From positions 1-5,269 of the forward strand of contig JAIXSD010000022.1 of NCBI GenBank assembly GCA_027484885.1: a stretch of DNA of 5,269 nucleotides. Direction: 5' to 3'. A model generated the notes under the pieces. That model was not told the origin of the DNA. It did no database searches and saw nothing but the letters and a program-made list of their open reading frames with translations. Source of the stretch: Rubrivivax sp. (lineage in GTDB: Bacteria; Pseudomonadota; Gammaproteobacteria; Burkholderiales; Burkholderiaceae_C). Below, piece after piece: positions 1 to 5,269 of the stretch; within the stretch, counting starts at the first letter, position 1; every line of letters starts with the position of its first letter. Made by a program: the position numbers and the translations under genes.

Positions 1-455
1 ACATCGGGCAGCAGCGCATGTTCCAGCACATAGGTCTGGCCGTCGAACTCACGCAGCTCCTTGCCTTCGGCCACGATGGTGCCCACACCGGTGCGGGTGT
101 AAAAGGCCGGGATGCCGGCGCCACCGGCACGCAGCTTCTCGGCCAGGGTGCCTTGCGGGGTGAACTCCAGCTGCAGCTCGCCGGCCAGGTACTGGCGCTC
201 GAACTCCTTGTTCTCGCCCACATAGCTGGAGATCATCTTCTTGATCTGGCGGGTTTCCAGCAGCTGACCGAGGCCGAAGCCATCGACGCCGGCGTTGTTG
301 GAAATGACCGTCAAGTCCTTGACGGCGCTGTCTCGCAGCGCGGCAATCAAAGCCTCGGGGATGCCGCAGAGGCCGAAGCCGCCCACAGCCAGCAGCTGGC
401 CGTCTCGGACCAGGCCGGACAGCGCCTCAGCCGCGCTCGCAAAAACCTTGTTCAT
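1..455 (-). CDS. scoA: 3-oxoacid CoA-transferase subunit A, N-terminal part (runs off left edge)
   Basis: This is the alpha subunit of a succinyl-CoA:3-ketoacid (or acetoacetyl) CoA-transferase. With subunit B, which normally carries the catalytic Glu, the family moves CoA between succinyl-CoA and acetoacetate in ketone-body, PHB and short-chain-acid use in the cytoplasm. The visible 151 codons begin [16 protein letters not shown]. Residues 18-33 ([16 protein letters not shown]) fit the CoA-transferase signature 1 exactly. The stretches [28 protein letters not shown] and [17 protein letters not shown] are typical of ScoA. Family members are about 230-240 residues, so roughly one third lies outside the window. 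The start is supported by GGAGA (463-467) seven bases upstream of ATG. The gene is divergent from the porin run and shares its 128-bp intergenic region. Family assignment is firm. Preference for acetoacetate over another 3-oxoacid is inferred, and subunit B is expected to the left but not seen. Confidence 0.95.
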   Translation of the reverse strand, partial: MNKVFASAAEALSGLVRDGQLLAVGGFGLCGIPEALIAALRDSAVKDLTVISNNAGVDGFGLGQLLETRQIKKMISSYVGENKEFERQYLAGELQLEFTPQGTLAEKLRAGGAGIPAFYTRTGVGTIVAEGKELREFDGQTYVLEHALLPD

Positions 456-495
456 CGATGTGTCTCCATCAATCCACCGGAAGCCGCAGAGCGTA

Positions 496-526
496 CTACC
501 TAAGACATTACGTAGGCATTACGTAG
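496..526. repeat. Three-half-site operator candidate (TTACGTAG type)
   Basis: Three related 8-mers lie in a row: CTACCTAA (496-503), TTACGTAG (508-515) and TTACGTAG (519-526). The first two form an inverted repeat with a 4-bp spacer, one mismatch in eight. The second and third form a direct repeat that extends to the 10-mer CATTACGTAG (506-515 and 517-526), with an 11-bp period, about one helical turn. The array overlaps the predicted rightward promoter and sits between divergent genes, the usual position for a repressor or a shared activator. The regulator is not in the window and I do not recognise the motif with confidence. That the repeat exists is observed; its role is inferred. Confidence 0.6.
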
Positions 527-529
527 AAT
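502..529 (+). promoter_or_regulatory. Candidate sigma70 promoter for the porin/binding-protein run
   Basis: A -35-like AAGACA (502-507, four of six to TTGACA) is followed after 16 bp by a -10-like TAGAAT (524-529, five of six to TATAAT). This would start transcription near 535-537 and give a leader of about 48 bases before ATG 584. The half-site array covers the -35, the spacer and part of the -10, so a bound protein would be expected to block polymerase. Only sequence similarity supports the call. Confidence 0.4.
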
Positions 530-583
530 CGCCTAACACTCGACGGTCGGAATGCGCACACGCGCTCACTCCAGGAGAACCGC

Positions 584-1861
584 ATGAAGGGATGGCAAAG
601 GCCTCGGCCCGCCTGGGTCGCGCGGCTGATAGGGCTCGGGTGCCTGCTCGGGGGCCTGTCCCAGCCTGCGCTTGCGCAAGGCGCCCCCGGCACACCGGGC
701 TTGCAGCTGGAAGGTTTCGGCAGCCTGTCGGCCTACCGCAATGACGATGCGGTCGTCGCGGCCCGGCCCGGCGAGCGGGTGCGGCTGGCCTCGCAAGCGG
801 GGCGCTGGCGCGCCGACGGTGACAGCGTGCTGGGCCTGCAACTGCGCTGGGCCCAGAGCGAGACGGTGGAATGGGTCTGGCAGGTGCAGGCCCGAGATGA
901 TCTGTCCCGCGGCTACCGGCCCAGCACCGAGTGGGCCTACCTGGGCTGGCAGTTCGCGCCGGATTGGTCCGTGCGCATCGGCCGCCAGCCGCTGCCGATC
1001 TTTCTGAGCTCGGAGAGCAGCCGCGTGGGCTTTGCCCACACCCCCGTTCGCCCCATGTCGGCCGTCTACGGCCTGAACAGCAGCGAGCCGGTCGACGGCA
1101 TCAACGCCAGTTGGAGCGGCACGGCGCTGGGTGGCAACCTCAGCTGGGACCTGGGCGCCGGGCGCAACCGCCTGACCGTGCCGCGTGGGCGGGTGGACAC
1201 CCATGCCCTTCTGGCCAGCGCCCTGCGCTGGCAGCGCGAAGGCCTGGCCTTGCGTCTGGGCGCCGCCGCTTTTCGGTTTGACTTGATCTCGCCTGGCCTG
1301 GAGGCGCAGCTGCAGGCCCTCAGCAACTCGCCGCAGCTCTGCCTCAATTGCAGCGAGGTTTTGCCGCAGCGCGCGCGCACCCGGGGCGTTGAGGGCCATG
1401 TGCTCAACCTCGCCCTGGTCTGGGAACATGAAGACTGGACACTGACGGCCGAGGCCATGCGGCGCGGCGGCAACTCGGCCTTCAACCCCGAGGTCCATGC
1501 CTGGTACGCCCTGCTGTCGCACCGCTTCGGGCGCTGGACGCCCTACGCCGCGGTCGGCCGCTCCGCCTACACCGAAGCGCCACTGGGCCTGCAAGCCGCA
1601 CCCGGCAGCGCCGACGCCAGCGCGCAAAGCCTGGCCGAATTGGATCGCAGCCTGCAGCGCCCCTGGGACCGCCGCATCGAATTGCTGGGCCTGCGCTGGG
1701 ACTGTTTCGAGAAGCTGGCCCTCAAGCTGCAGCTCGAACGCTGGACCGCCACCCGAGACCGCAGCACGCCGCGCGATGGCGAAATCCGTTTGCTGCCGCA
1801 AAGCGCAGCCTGGGATGGGCGTTTGAACCTGCTCACGGTCAGCGCAGATTTTGTGTTCTGA
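584..1861 (+). CDS. Porin-like outer-membrane beta-barrel protein, copy A
   Basis: The 425-residue product is predicted to be exported and inserted as an outer-membrane barrel. A signal peptide covers residues 1-31, with basic residues, a hydrophobic core at 14-25 and an ALA cleavage site before Gln32. The mature part has alternating polar/hydrophobic strands rich in Trp, Tyr, Arg and Gly and ends in DFVF, the C-terminal Phe used for barrel assembly. Near the N-terminus is GFGSLSAYRNDDAV. A well-conserved central block (112-177) includes GRQPLPIFLSSE and TPVRP. From memory, this block resembles a family of about 400-residue barrels found beside small PstS-like proteins. Mature cysteines are only C253, C256 (CLNC) and C374 (RWDC). 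The start is supported by AGGAGA five bases upstream. The gene heads the run and is a paralogue of 3498-4796. Solute and specificity are unknown. Barrel nature is confident; pore function is inferred. Confidence 0.85.
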   Translation: MKGWQRPRPAWVARLIGLGCLLGGLSQPALAQGAPGTPGLQLEGFGSLSAYRNDDAVVAARPGERVRLASQAGRWRADGDSVLGLQLRWAQSETVEWVWQVQARDDLSRGYRPSTEWAYLGWQFAPDWSVRIGRQPLPIFLSSESSRVGFAHTPVRPMSAVYGLNSSEPVDGINASWSGTALGGNLSWDLGAGRNRLTVPRGRVDTHALLASALRWQREGLALRLGAAAFRFDLISPGLEAQLQALSNSPQLCLNCSEVLPQRARTRGVEGHVLNLALVWEHEDWTLTAEAMRRGGNSAFNPEVHAWYALLSHRFGRWTPYAAVGRSAYTEAPLGLQAAPGSADASAQSLAELDRSLQRPWDRRIELLGLRWDCFEKLALKLQLERWTATRDRSTPRDGEIRLLPQSAAWDGRLNLLTVSADFVF

Positions 1862-1863
1862 GC

Positions 1864-1867
1864 GAGG
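1864..1867 (+). promoter_or_regulatory. Ribosome binding site that decides the start of the fusion protein
   Basis: GAGG lies just after the porin stop and seven bases before ATG 1875. It favours that ATG over the in-frame TTG at 1851, which overlaps the end of the porin gene and has no ribosome site at a suitable distance. Confidence 0.6.
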
Positions 1868-1874
1868 CGCGGAC

Positions 1875-3065
1875 ATGCTCGCACTTTGCACTTCCAGCCC
1901 TTTCCTGAGCCGCAGGCTGGGCGCCGGCAGCCCGCGGTGGCGGAGCCTCGCATCGGGGCTCACGTCGGGCCTTGTATCAGCTCTGCTGCTGTGCTGCGGG
2001 TTGACAGCGCCGGCCCGCGGTGCCGAAGAGCCCCCAAGCCTGCGGGTTGCGGTCTCGCGGTCCATCAGCCCGCCTTTTGTCGTGTGGCGCGATCAGCAGG
2101 CCAGCGCGGGCATCGATGTGGAAATTGCGCAGGAGCTGGCGGCCCTGCTGAAAACCCGCGTCGAATGGCTGGCCTTGCCGCGGCTGCGGATTGAGGGCGC
2201 CCTGCTCAGCGGCGAGGCCGACATCGCCTGCAATCTGAACCCGCTGCAAAGCCCCCGCCCAGAATCCTTGCCGCAAAGCCCGCCCCTGTTCGAGCTGCAG
2301 GACATGCTCAGCGCCCACCCGAGCGCCGTGGGCGTGGACACCCTGGATCAACTGCCCCAGGGCGCCGTGATCGGCACCCTGCAAGCCCAGGCCTACCCGG
2401 CGCTCGAAGCGCTGTTCCTGCAGGGCCGCGCCAAACGCGACGATGCACTCGACGAGGAGCGCATGCTGCGCAAGCTCACCAAGGATCGCCACCCCTATGG
2501 CGTCAGCAGCCGCCAGACCCTGAGCTGGTTCATCGGCCTGCAGGCGGGCGGCGAGGAGCGCCTGGCCTCCTGGCGCCAGCCGCTGGGCTCTCGACCCTAC
2601 CGTTGCACCGTGTCGCCGCGCGGGCGCTTTGAGGCCAGGCAGCTGCTGGCCGGCCTTGAACAGCTGCTCAGCAGCGGCCGCATCGAGCAGATCGTGGCCG
2701 CCCGCAGCGCCCCGGCGCTGGCGGTGGTGGTGTCGGTGCGCAGCCCGCTGCGCGAGGTCAGCCGCAGCGCCCTGGCCGAGCTCTTCCTGGGGCAACGCCC
2801 AAGCCTGCCGGACCAAGGGCCGGCCCTGCCCGTGATGAGCGCCGGCCCGGAGCGTCTGCAGTTCTTGGCCCACATCCTCCAGCGCGAGCCGGCTCAGTAC
2901 CGCGCGTCCTGGGCGGCCCAGCAGTTCGGCGGGCGGCGGCGCGCCCCCACCGAGCTGAGCAGCCCGGAGGCCACCAAAAGTTTTCTTCAGCGCCATACTG
3001 AGGCCATCGGCTACCTGCCCCTGGCCCTGGTCGACAGCACCTTGCGCATCGTCTACATGCCCTGA
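1875..3065 (+). CDS. Periplasmic binding-protein fusion: family-3 solute-binding domain plus PstS-like domain
   Basis: The 396-residue product is predicted to be periplasmic. Its signal peptide has a long basic n-region, a hydrophobic core near residues 28-44 and cleavage after APA (47) or RGA (50). Residues about 55-275 read as a family-3 (SBP_bac_3) binding fold: LRVAVSRSISPPF, GIDVEIAQELAALL, then GEADIAC and PPLFEL. Residues about 281-396 form a second unit, ALAVVVSVRSPL, ALAELFLGQRPSLPD, WAAQQFGGRRRAP and EAIGYLPLALVD. This matches the small PstS-like proteins (about 130-150 residues) often annotated as phosphate ABC transporter substrate-binding protein, but here without its own signal. 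Mature cysteines are only C119 and C243, a possible disulfide pair. The gene starts 13 bp after the porin stop and is paralogous, in its first domain, to the gene at 4809. No permease gene is visible, so a sensory or hand-over role is as likely as classical uptake. The ligand is unknown. Confidence 0.8.
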   Translation: MLALCTSSPFLSRRLGAGSPRWRSLASGLTSGLVSALLLCCGLTAPARGAEEPPSLRVAVSRSISPPFVVWRDQQASAGIDVEIAQELAALLKTRVEWLALPRLRIEGALLSGEADIACNLNPLQSPRPESLPQSPPLFELQDMLSAHPSAVGVDTLDQLPQGAVIGTLQAQAYPALEALFLQGRAKRDDALDEERMLRKLTKDRHPYGVSSRQTLSWFIGLQAGGEERLASWRQPLGSRPYRCTVSPRGRFEARQLLAGLEQLLSSGRIEQIVAARSAPALAVVVSVRSPLREVSRSALAELFLGQRPSLPDQGPALPVMSAGPERLQFLAHILQREPAQYRASWAAQQFGGRRRAPTELSSPEATKSFLQRHTEAIGYLPLALVDSTLRIVYMP

Positions 3066-3081
3066 CCCTCGAAAGCCCACC

Positions 3082-3501
3082 ATGCCCTCTGCGCCACCGC
3101 TGCAAGCCGCCGATCTGCAAGCCGCCCTGCCCCGCATCTTTGCGCCCTGGATTGCGGAGATGGGCCTGGAGGTGCTGGGCTGTGCGCCCGGTGAGGTGAG
3201 CCTGCGCCTGCCGGTGAAGCCGGCCTTCGTCCATGTCGGCGGGGTGATGTGCGGCCAAGTGGCCATGGCCGCGGCCGACACGGCCATGGTGCTGGCCATG
3301 ATGGCCGAGCTGGGCGAATTCAAGCCCATGACCACGGTGCAGCTGCAGACCAGTTTTCTGCGCCCGGTGTCGGGGCCTTTCTGCCTGATCCGCGCCCGGG
3401 TGTTGCGCAGCGGCAAAAGCCTGGCCTTTGGCAGCATCGACATCCTCAATCCCGATGAACGCCTGGCCGCCCAGGCCACCACCACCTACGCCCTGCTATG
3501 A
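3082..3501 (+). CDS. PaaI-family hotdog-fold acyl-CoA thioesterase
   Basis: This 139-residue cytoplasmic protein has the length and pattern of a PaaI-type hotdog thioesterase, which hydrolyses acyl- or aryl-CoA to free acid and CoA. The central helix region FVHVGGVMCGQVAMAAADTAM (50-70, first residues shown by position: H51, G53, G54, G58, D66) contains the conserved Asp in ADTA. It belongs to a variant with GG-x3-G before the helix rather than the strict HGG spacing of E. coli PaaI. The following strands TTVQLQTSFLRPV and SFL/RARVLRSGKS are typical. It starts 16 bp after the fusion gene with only a weak GAAAG (3071-3075) ribosome site. Its stop overlaps the next start as ATGA. There is no signal peptide, so it is the only cytoplasmic product in an otherwise envelope-directed run. 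Family is confident; substrate is unknown. Confidence 0.88.
   Translation: MPSAPPLQAADLQAALPRIFAPWIAEMGLEVLGCAPGEVSLRLPVKPAFVHVGGVMCGQVAMAAADTAMVLAMMAELGEFKPMTTVQLQTSFLRPVSGPFCLIRARVLRSGKSLAFGSIDILNPDERLAAQATTTYALL
3100..3126 (+). repeat. 12-bp direct repeat inside the thioesterase gene
   Basis: CTGCAAGCCGCC occurs at 3100-3111 and again at 3115-3126, a period of 15 bp, so the frame is kept and the protein carries the short repeat LQAADLQAA. It is probably a small in-frame duplication or simple-sequence drift in the variable N-terminus. No regulatory role is claimed. Confidence 0.6.
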
Positions 3502-4796
3502 ACCACGCGGCACGCCACGGCTGGCGACGATCGATGCTGCTGCCGCTGCTCTTGCTGGCTGCAGGTGCCACCGGTGCACACGCCGAAACGGCGCCCGAGC
3601 CCAGTGAGCTGGCCGACTGGCTCAAGCTCGACGGCTTTGGCACCCTGGGTGCCTACCGCTCCAACGACGCCGTGGCCAGCATGCGGCCCGATGCGCGCAA
3701 TGCCAATGCCTCGCTGCGCGACTGGCGTTTCGACGGCGACAGCCAGCTCTCGGCGCAGCTGACGCTCAATCCCAACGGACCGCTGCGCCTGGTCTGGCAG
3801 GTGCTGGCCAAGGACGACATCGTGCTGCGCTTCCGGCCGCGCACCGAATGGCTTTACCTCGCCTGGGAACCCACGCCGCCGCTGAGCCTGCGTGCCGGGC
3901 GCCTGGCGTTGCCGGTCTTTCTGCTGTCGGAAACCCGCAATGTGGCCTATGCGCAGACCAATGTGCGGCCCTACAGCTCGCTCTACCACCTCAACCCCAT
4001 CAGCAAGGTCGATGGCCTGGGCGCCATCTGGCGCCGAGCCCTGGGCCCGGGCGAGCTCAGCCTAGATGCCGTGCATGGCCGCGCCAAAGTGGACCTGACC
4101 ACCGGCCGGGTCAAGGCCAGCGCCATCACCGCCCTGGCGGCGCAGTGGCAGCAAGGCCGTTGGACCCTGCGCCTGGGCCGCTCGGACTACCAGCTCGACG
4201 CCCAGCTGCCCGGCACCCTGGCCCAGCTGCAAACCCTGGCCTCGGGGGCGACCGGCTGCAGCAATTGCGCGGCCGTGCTGCAAGCACGCGCACCCAGCCA
4301 GGTGCGCGCCGCCATCAACACCCTGGGCCTGAACTACGAGCGAGGCGCCTGGACCCTGAGCGGCGAGTGGATGCAGCGCCGCTCCGACTCCATCCTGGTG
4401 GCCGATGCCGATGCCTGGTATGCCCAGCTCTCACGCCGCTACGGCACCCTCACGCCCTTTGTCGGCATCGGTCAGACGCGTTTTGTCGAGGCGCCGCTGG
4501 GCTTCCAGACCGTGGCCGGGGCCCCGCCGGCTGCGCAAGCGGCCAACGCCGCGTTCGATCGCTTTTTGCAAAGCCCCAACGGCCGGCGCAGCTGGCAGGC
4601 CGGCCTGCGCTGGGACTGCGCGGAAAACCTGGCGCTCAAGGTCCACATCGAGTGGTTGCGCAACACCCAGGAGATTCGCCTGGGCCAGATCGGCAGCGTC
4701 AGCTACCCCGCGGTTCCGCCCATCGGCAACTACCGGGGCCCGGCCTGGGATGGCCAGCTGCGGGTGCTGAGCCTGAACCTGGACTTTGTGTTCTGA
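3498..4796 (+). CDS. Porin-like outer-membrane beta-barrel protein, copy B
   Basis: The 432-residue product is a second barrel of the same family as 584-1861. The signal peptide (1-29) has basic residues R10-R11, a core at 14-22 and an AHA cleavage site before Glu30. The mature N-terminus carries GFGTLGAYRSNDAV. Residues 113-178 align without gaps to 112-177 of copy A with 34 of 66 identities by hand. The protein ends in LDFVF. Cysteines occur only at 254, 257 (CSNC) and 374 (RWDC), matching copy A at 253, 256 and 374. The ATG overlaps the thioesterase stop (ATGA) and no ribosome site lies at a proper distance, so translation probably depends on coupling to the upstream gene. ATG 3534 would remove the basic n-region and is less likely. 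Barrel nature is confident. Divergence between copies suggests distinct solutes or partners, which is inference. Confidence 0.85.
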   Translation: MNHAARHGWRRSMLLPLLLLAAGATGAHAETAPEPSELADWLKLDGFGTLGAYRSNDAVASMRPDARNANASLRDWRFDGDSQLSAQLTLNPNGPLRLVWQVLAKDDIVLRFRPRTEWLYLAWEPTPPLSLRAGRLALPVFLLSETRNVAYAQTNVRPYSSLYHLNPISKVDGLGAIWRRALGPGELSLDAVHGRAKVDLTTGRVKASAITALAAQWQQGRWTLRLGRSDYQLDAQLPGTLAQLQTLASGATGCSNCAAVLQARAPSQVRAAINTLGLNYERGAWTLSGEWMQRRSDSILVADADAWYAQLSRRYGTLTPFVGIGQTRFVEAPLGFQTVAGAPPAAQAANAAFDRFLQSPNGRRSWQAGLRWDCAENLALKVHIEWLRNTQEIRLGQIGSVSYPAVPPIGNYRGPAWDGQLRVLSLNLDFVF

Positions 4797-4798
4797 GG
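4795..4798 (+). promoter_or_regulatory. Weak ribosome binding site of the second binding-protein gene
   Basis: GAGG overlaps the stop of barrel B and lies ten bases before ATG 4809. A closer GAAG (4803-4806) leaves only two bases. The sequence around the stop, TTTGTGTTCTGAG, is the same as at the end of barrel A (1850-1862), so both barrel/binding-protein junctions look derived from one ancestral junction. Confidence 0.4.
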
Positions 4799-4808
4799 CG
4801 CTGAAGCG

Positions 4809-5269
4809 ATGAACGCCCACGACACCGCCCGCCCCATGCCCAGGCTTCACGCCATGCGCGGTGCAGCCTGGCGCGGCGCCCTGCGCGGCCTGCTGCTGGC
4901 GGGCCTGACCCTGGCACTGGCATTGACGACGCTGGTGCCGGCCGCGGCGCAAGCCCAAGCGGGCGCCCGCCCGGACCCGAGCAAAGTGCTGCGCGTCTCG
5001 GCCGTGCAGTCATGGTCGGCGCCCTATGCCTTCTACCGCGACGGCGCCTTGGTGGCTGGCATCAACCACGACATCGTCCAGACCCTGGCCGAGCAACTGG
5101 GCATGAGCGTGCAAACCCTGGTGCTGCCGCGCACCCGGGTCGATGCCGCCGTGCTGGCCGGTGATGTGGACCTGCGCTGCCACCTGAGCCGCGACTGGGT
5201 GCGCAACCCCGAGGCCTACCACTGGGGCCCGCCGATGTTCGAGCTGGCCACGGTGCTGACCGGCCACGA
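4809..5269 (+). CDS. Family-3-like periplasmic solute-binding protein, N-terminal part (runs off right edge)
   Basis: The visible 153 codons give an exported protein. The signal peptide has a long n-region, a hydrophobic core at about 28-43 and AQA cleavage sites near residues 49-51. The mature part starts with a family-3-like fold: VLRVSAVQSWSAPYAFYRDG, GINHDIVQTLAEQLG, VLPRTRVDAAVLAGDVDLRC and PPMFEL. Hand alignment to residues 55-123 of the fusion protein at 1875 gives 28 identities in 69. Shared features include LPRxR, a Cys three residues after the conserved Asp (C124 here, C119 there) and PPxFEL. The canonical amino-acid-binding Arg of the family is not clearly placed. Whether this copy also carries the C-terminal PstS-like domain cannot be seen. 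ATG 4809 is preferred because it lies 12 bp after the barrel stop; ATG 4836 and 4854 would shorten the n-region and remain possible. Family is likely, ligand unknown. Confidence 0.75.
   Translation, partial: MNAHDTARPMPRLHAMRGAAWRGALRGLLLAGLTLALALTTLVPAAAQAQAGARPDPSKVLRVSAVQSWSAPYAFYRDGALVAGINHDIVQTLAEQLGMSVQTLVLPRTRVDAAVLAGDVDLRCHLSRDWVRNPEAYHWGPPMFELATVLTGH

Larger units (their letters stand above)
456..583. promoter_or_regulatory. Divergent intergenic regulatory region
   Basis: These 128 bp separate the leftward CoA-transferase gene from the rightward porin run and must hold the start signals for both. The centre (about 491-540) is clearly more A/T-rich than the surrounding coding DNA. 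It contains a three-copy half-site array and a plausible rightward promoter, listed separately. The leftward ribosome site GGAGA lies at 463-467 and the rightward AGGAGA at 573-578, five bases before ATG 584. I found no convincing leftward -35/-10 pair and no terminator hairpin. Confidence 0.75.

Noticed and set aside
18..503. 161-codon open frame on the plus strand
   Set aside because: It is the complement of the CoA-transferase gene, whose minus-strand frame matches the family signature exactly.
456..540. Leftward promoter for the CoA-transferase gene
   Set aside because: One must exist nearby or further upstream, but no -35/-10 pair better than three of six at each box with acceptable spacing was found, so none is called.
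1340..1351. CLNC/CSNC in the barrels as a haem c attachment site
   Set aside because: Haem c attachment needs CxxCH. The residue after the second Cys is Ser in copy A and Ala in copy B.
1862..1874. Terminator or internal promoter between barrel A and the fusion gene
   Set aside because: The gap is only 13 bp, holds a ribosome site and has no hairpin followed by T residues.
1986..2000. Lipoprotein signal in the fusion protein (LLLCCG)
   Set aside because: The cysteines lie inside the hydrophobic core and lack the small residues expected at -1 and -2 of a lipobox; standard signal peptidase sites follow shortly after.
566..2065. 499-codon open frame on the minus strand
   Set aside because: It lies antisense to barrel A and the start of the fusion gene. 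Its translation is Ala/Gly/Gln-rich low-complexity sequence with no recognisable domain, and the plus-strand genes have signal peptides, family motifs and ribosome sites. Long antisense frames are expected at this GC content.
1977..3485. 502-codon open frame on the minus strand
   Set aside because: It is antisense to the binding-protein fusion and thioesterase, both supported by clear family motifs. The translation shows no coherent fold signature.
3848..4804. 318-codon open frame on the plus strand inside barrel B
   Set aside because: It is an alternative frame of the barrel gene, rich in Pro, Arg and Gly without family motifs, whereas the barrel frame aligns to its paralogue along its whole length.

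Overview
The window looks like chromosome of a GC-rich proteobacterium, most likely a member of the Burkholderiales (Rubrivivax/Roseateles-like). This is inferred from strong G/C third-position bias, dense gene packing, Gram-negative outer-membrane barrels with a C-terminal Phe, and an ScoA-type CoA-transferase. No species can be named from the sequence alone.

Layout: (1) Positions 1-455, minus strand, hold the N-terminal two thirds of a 3-oxoacid CoA-transferase subunit A, which runs off the left edge. (2) Positions 456-583 form a divergent intergenic region with three copies of an 8-bp half-site overlapping a plausible rightward sigma70 promoter. (3) Positions 584-5269, plus strand, hold a tightly packed five-gene run, probably one operon: porin-like barrel A (584-1861), a periplasmic binding-protein fusion (1875-3065), a PaaI-type hotdog thioesterase (3082-3501), porin-like barrel B (3498-4796) and a second family-3-like binding protein (4809 to beyond the right edge). 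No RNA gene, mobile element, CRISPR array or clear terminator was seen.

The main point is that a two-gene unit, outer-membrane barrel plus periplasmic binding protein, occurs twice in tandem. The barrels are paralogues (34 of 66 identical residues in the best hand-aligned block) and share three cysteines at nearly the same positions. The binding proteins are paralogues too (28 of 69 by hand alignment). The first binding protein is unusual: a family-3 solute-binding domain is followed in the same reading frame by a complete small PstS-like domain of the type usually found as a stand-alone protein. No ABC permease or ATPase lies in the window.

A working model, by inference, is that the barrels admit a small anionic or organic solute and the soluble proteins capture or sense it in the periplasm. 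The CoA-transferase and thioesterase hint that the context is acyl-CoA or short-chain acid metabolism. The substrate cannot be read from the sequence.
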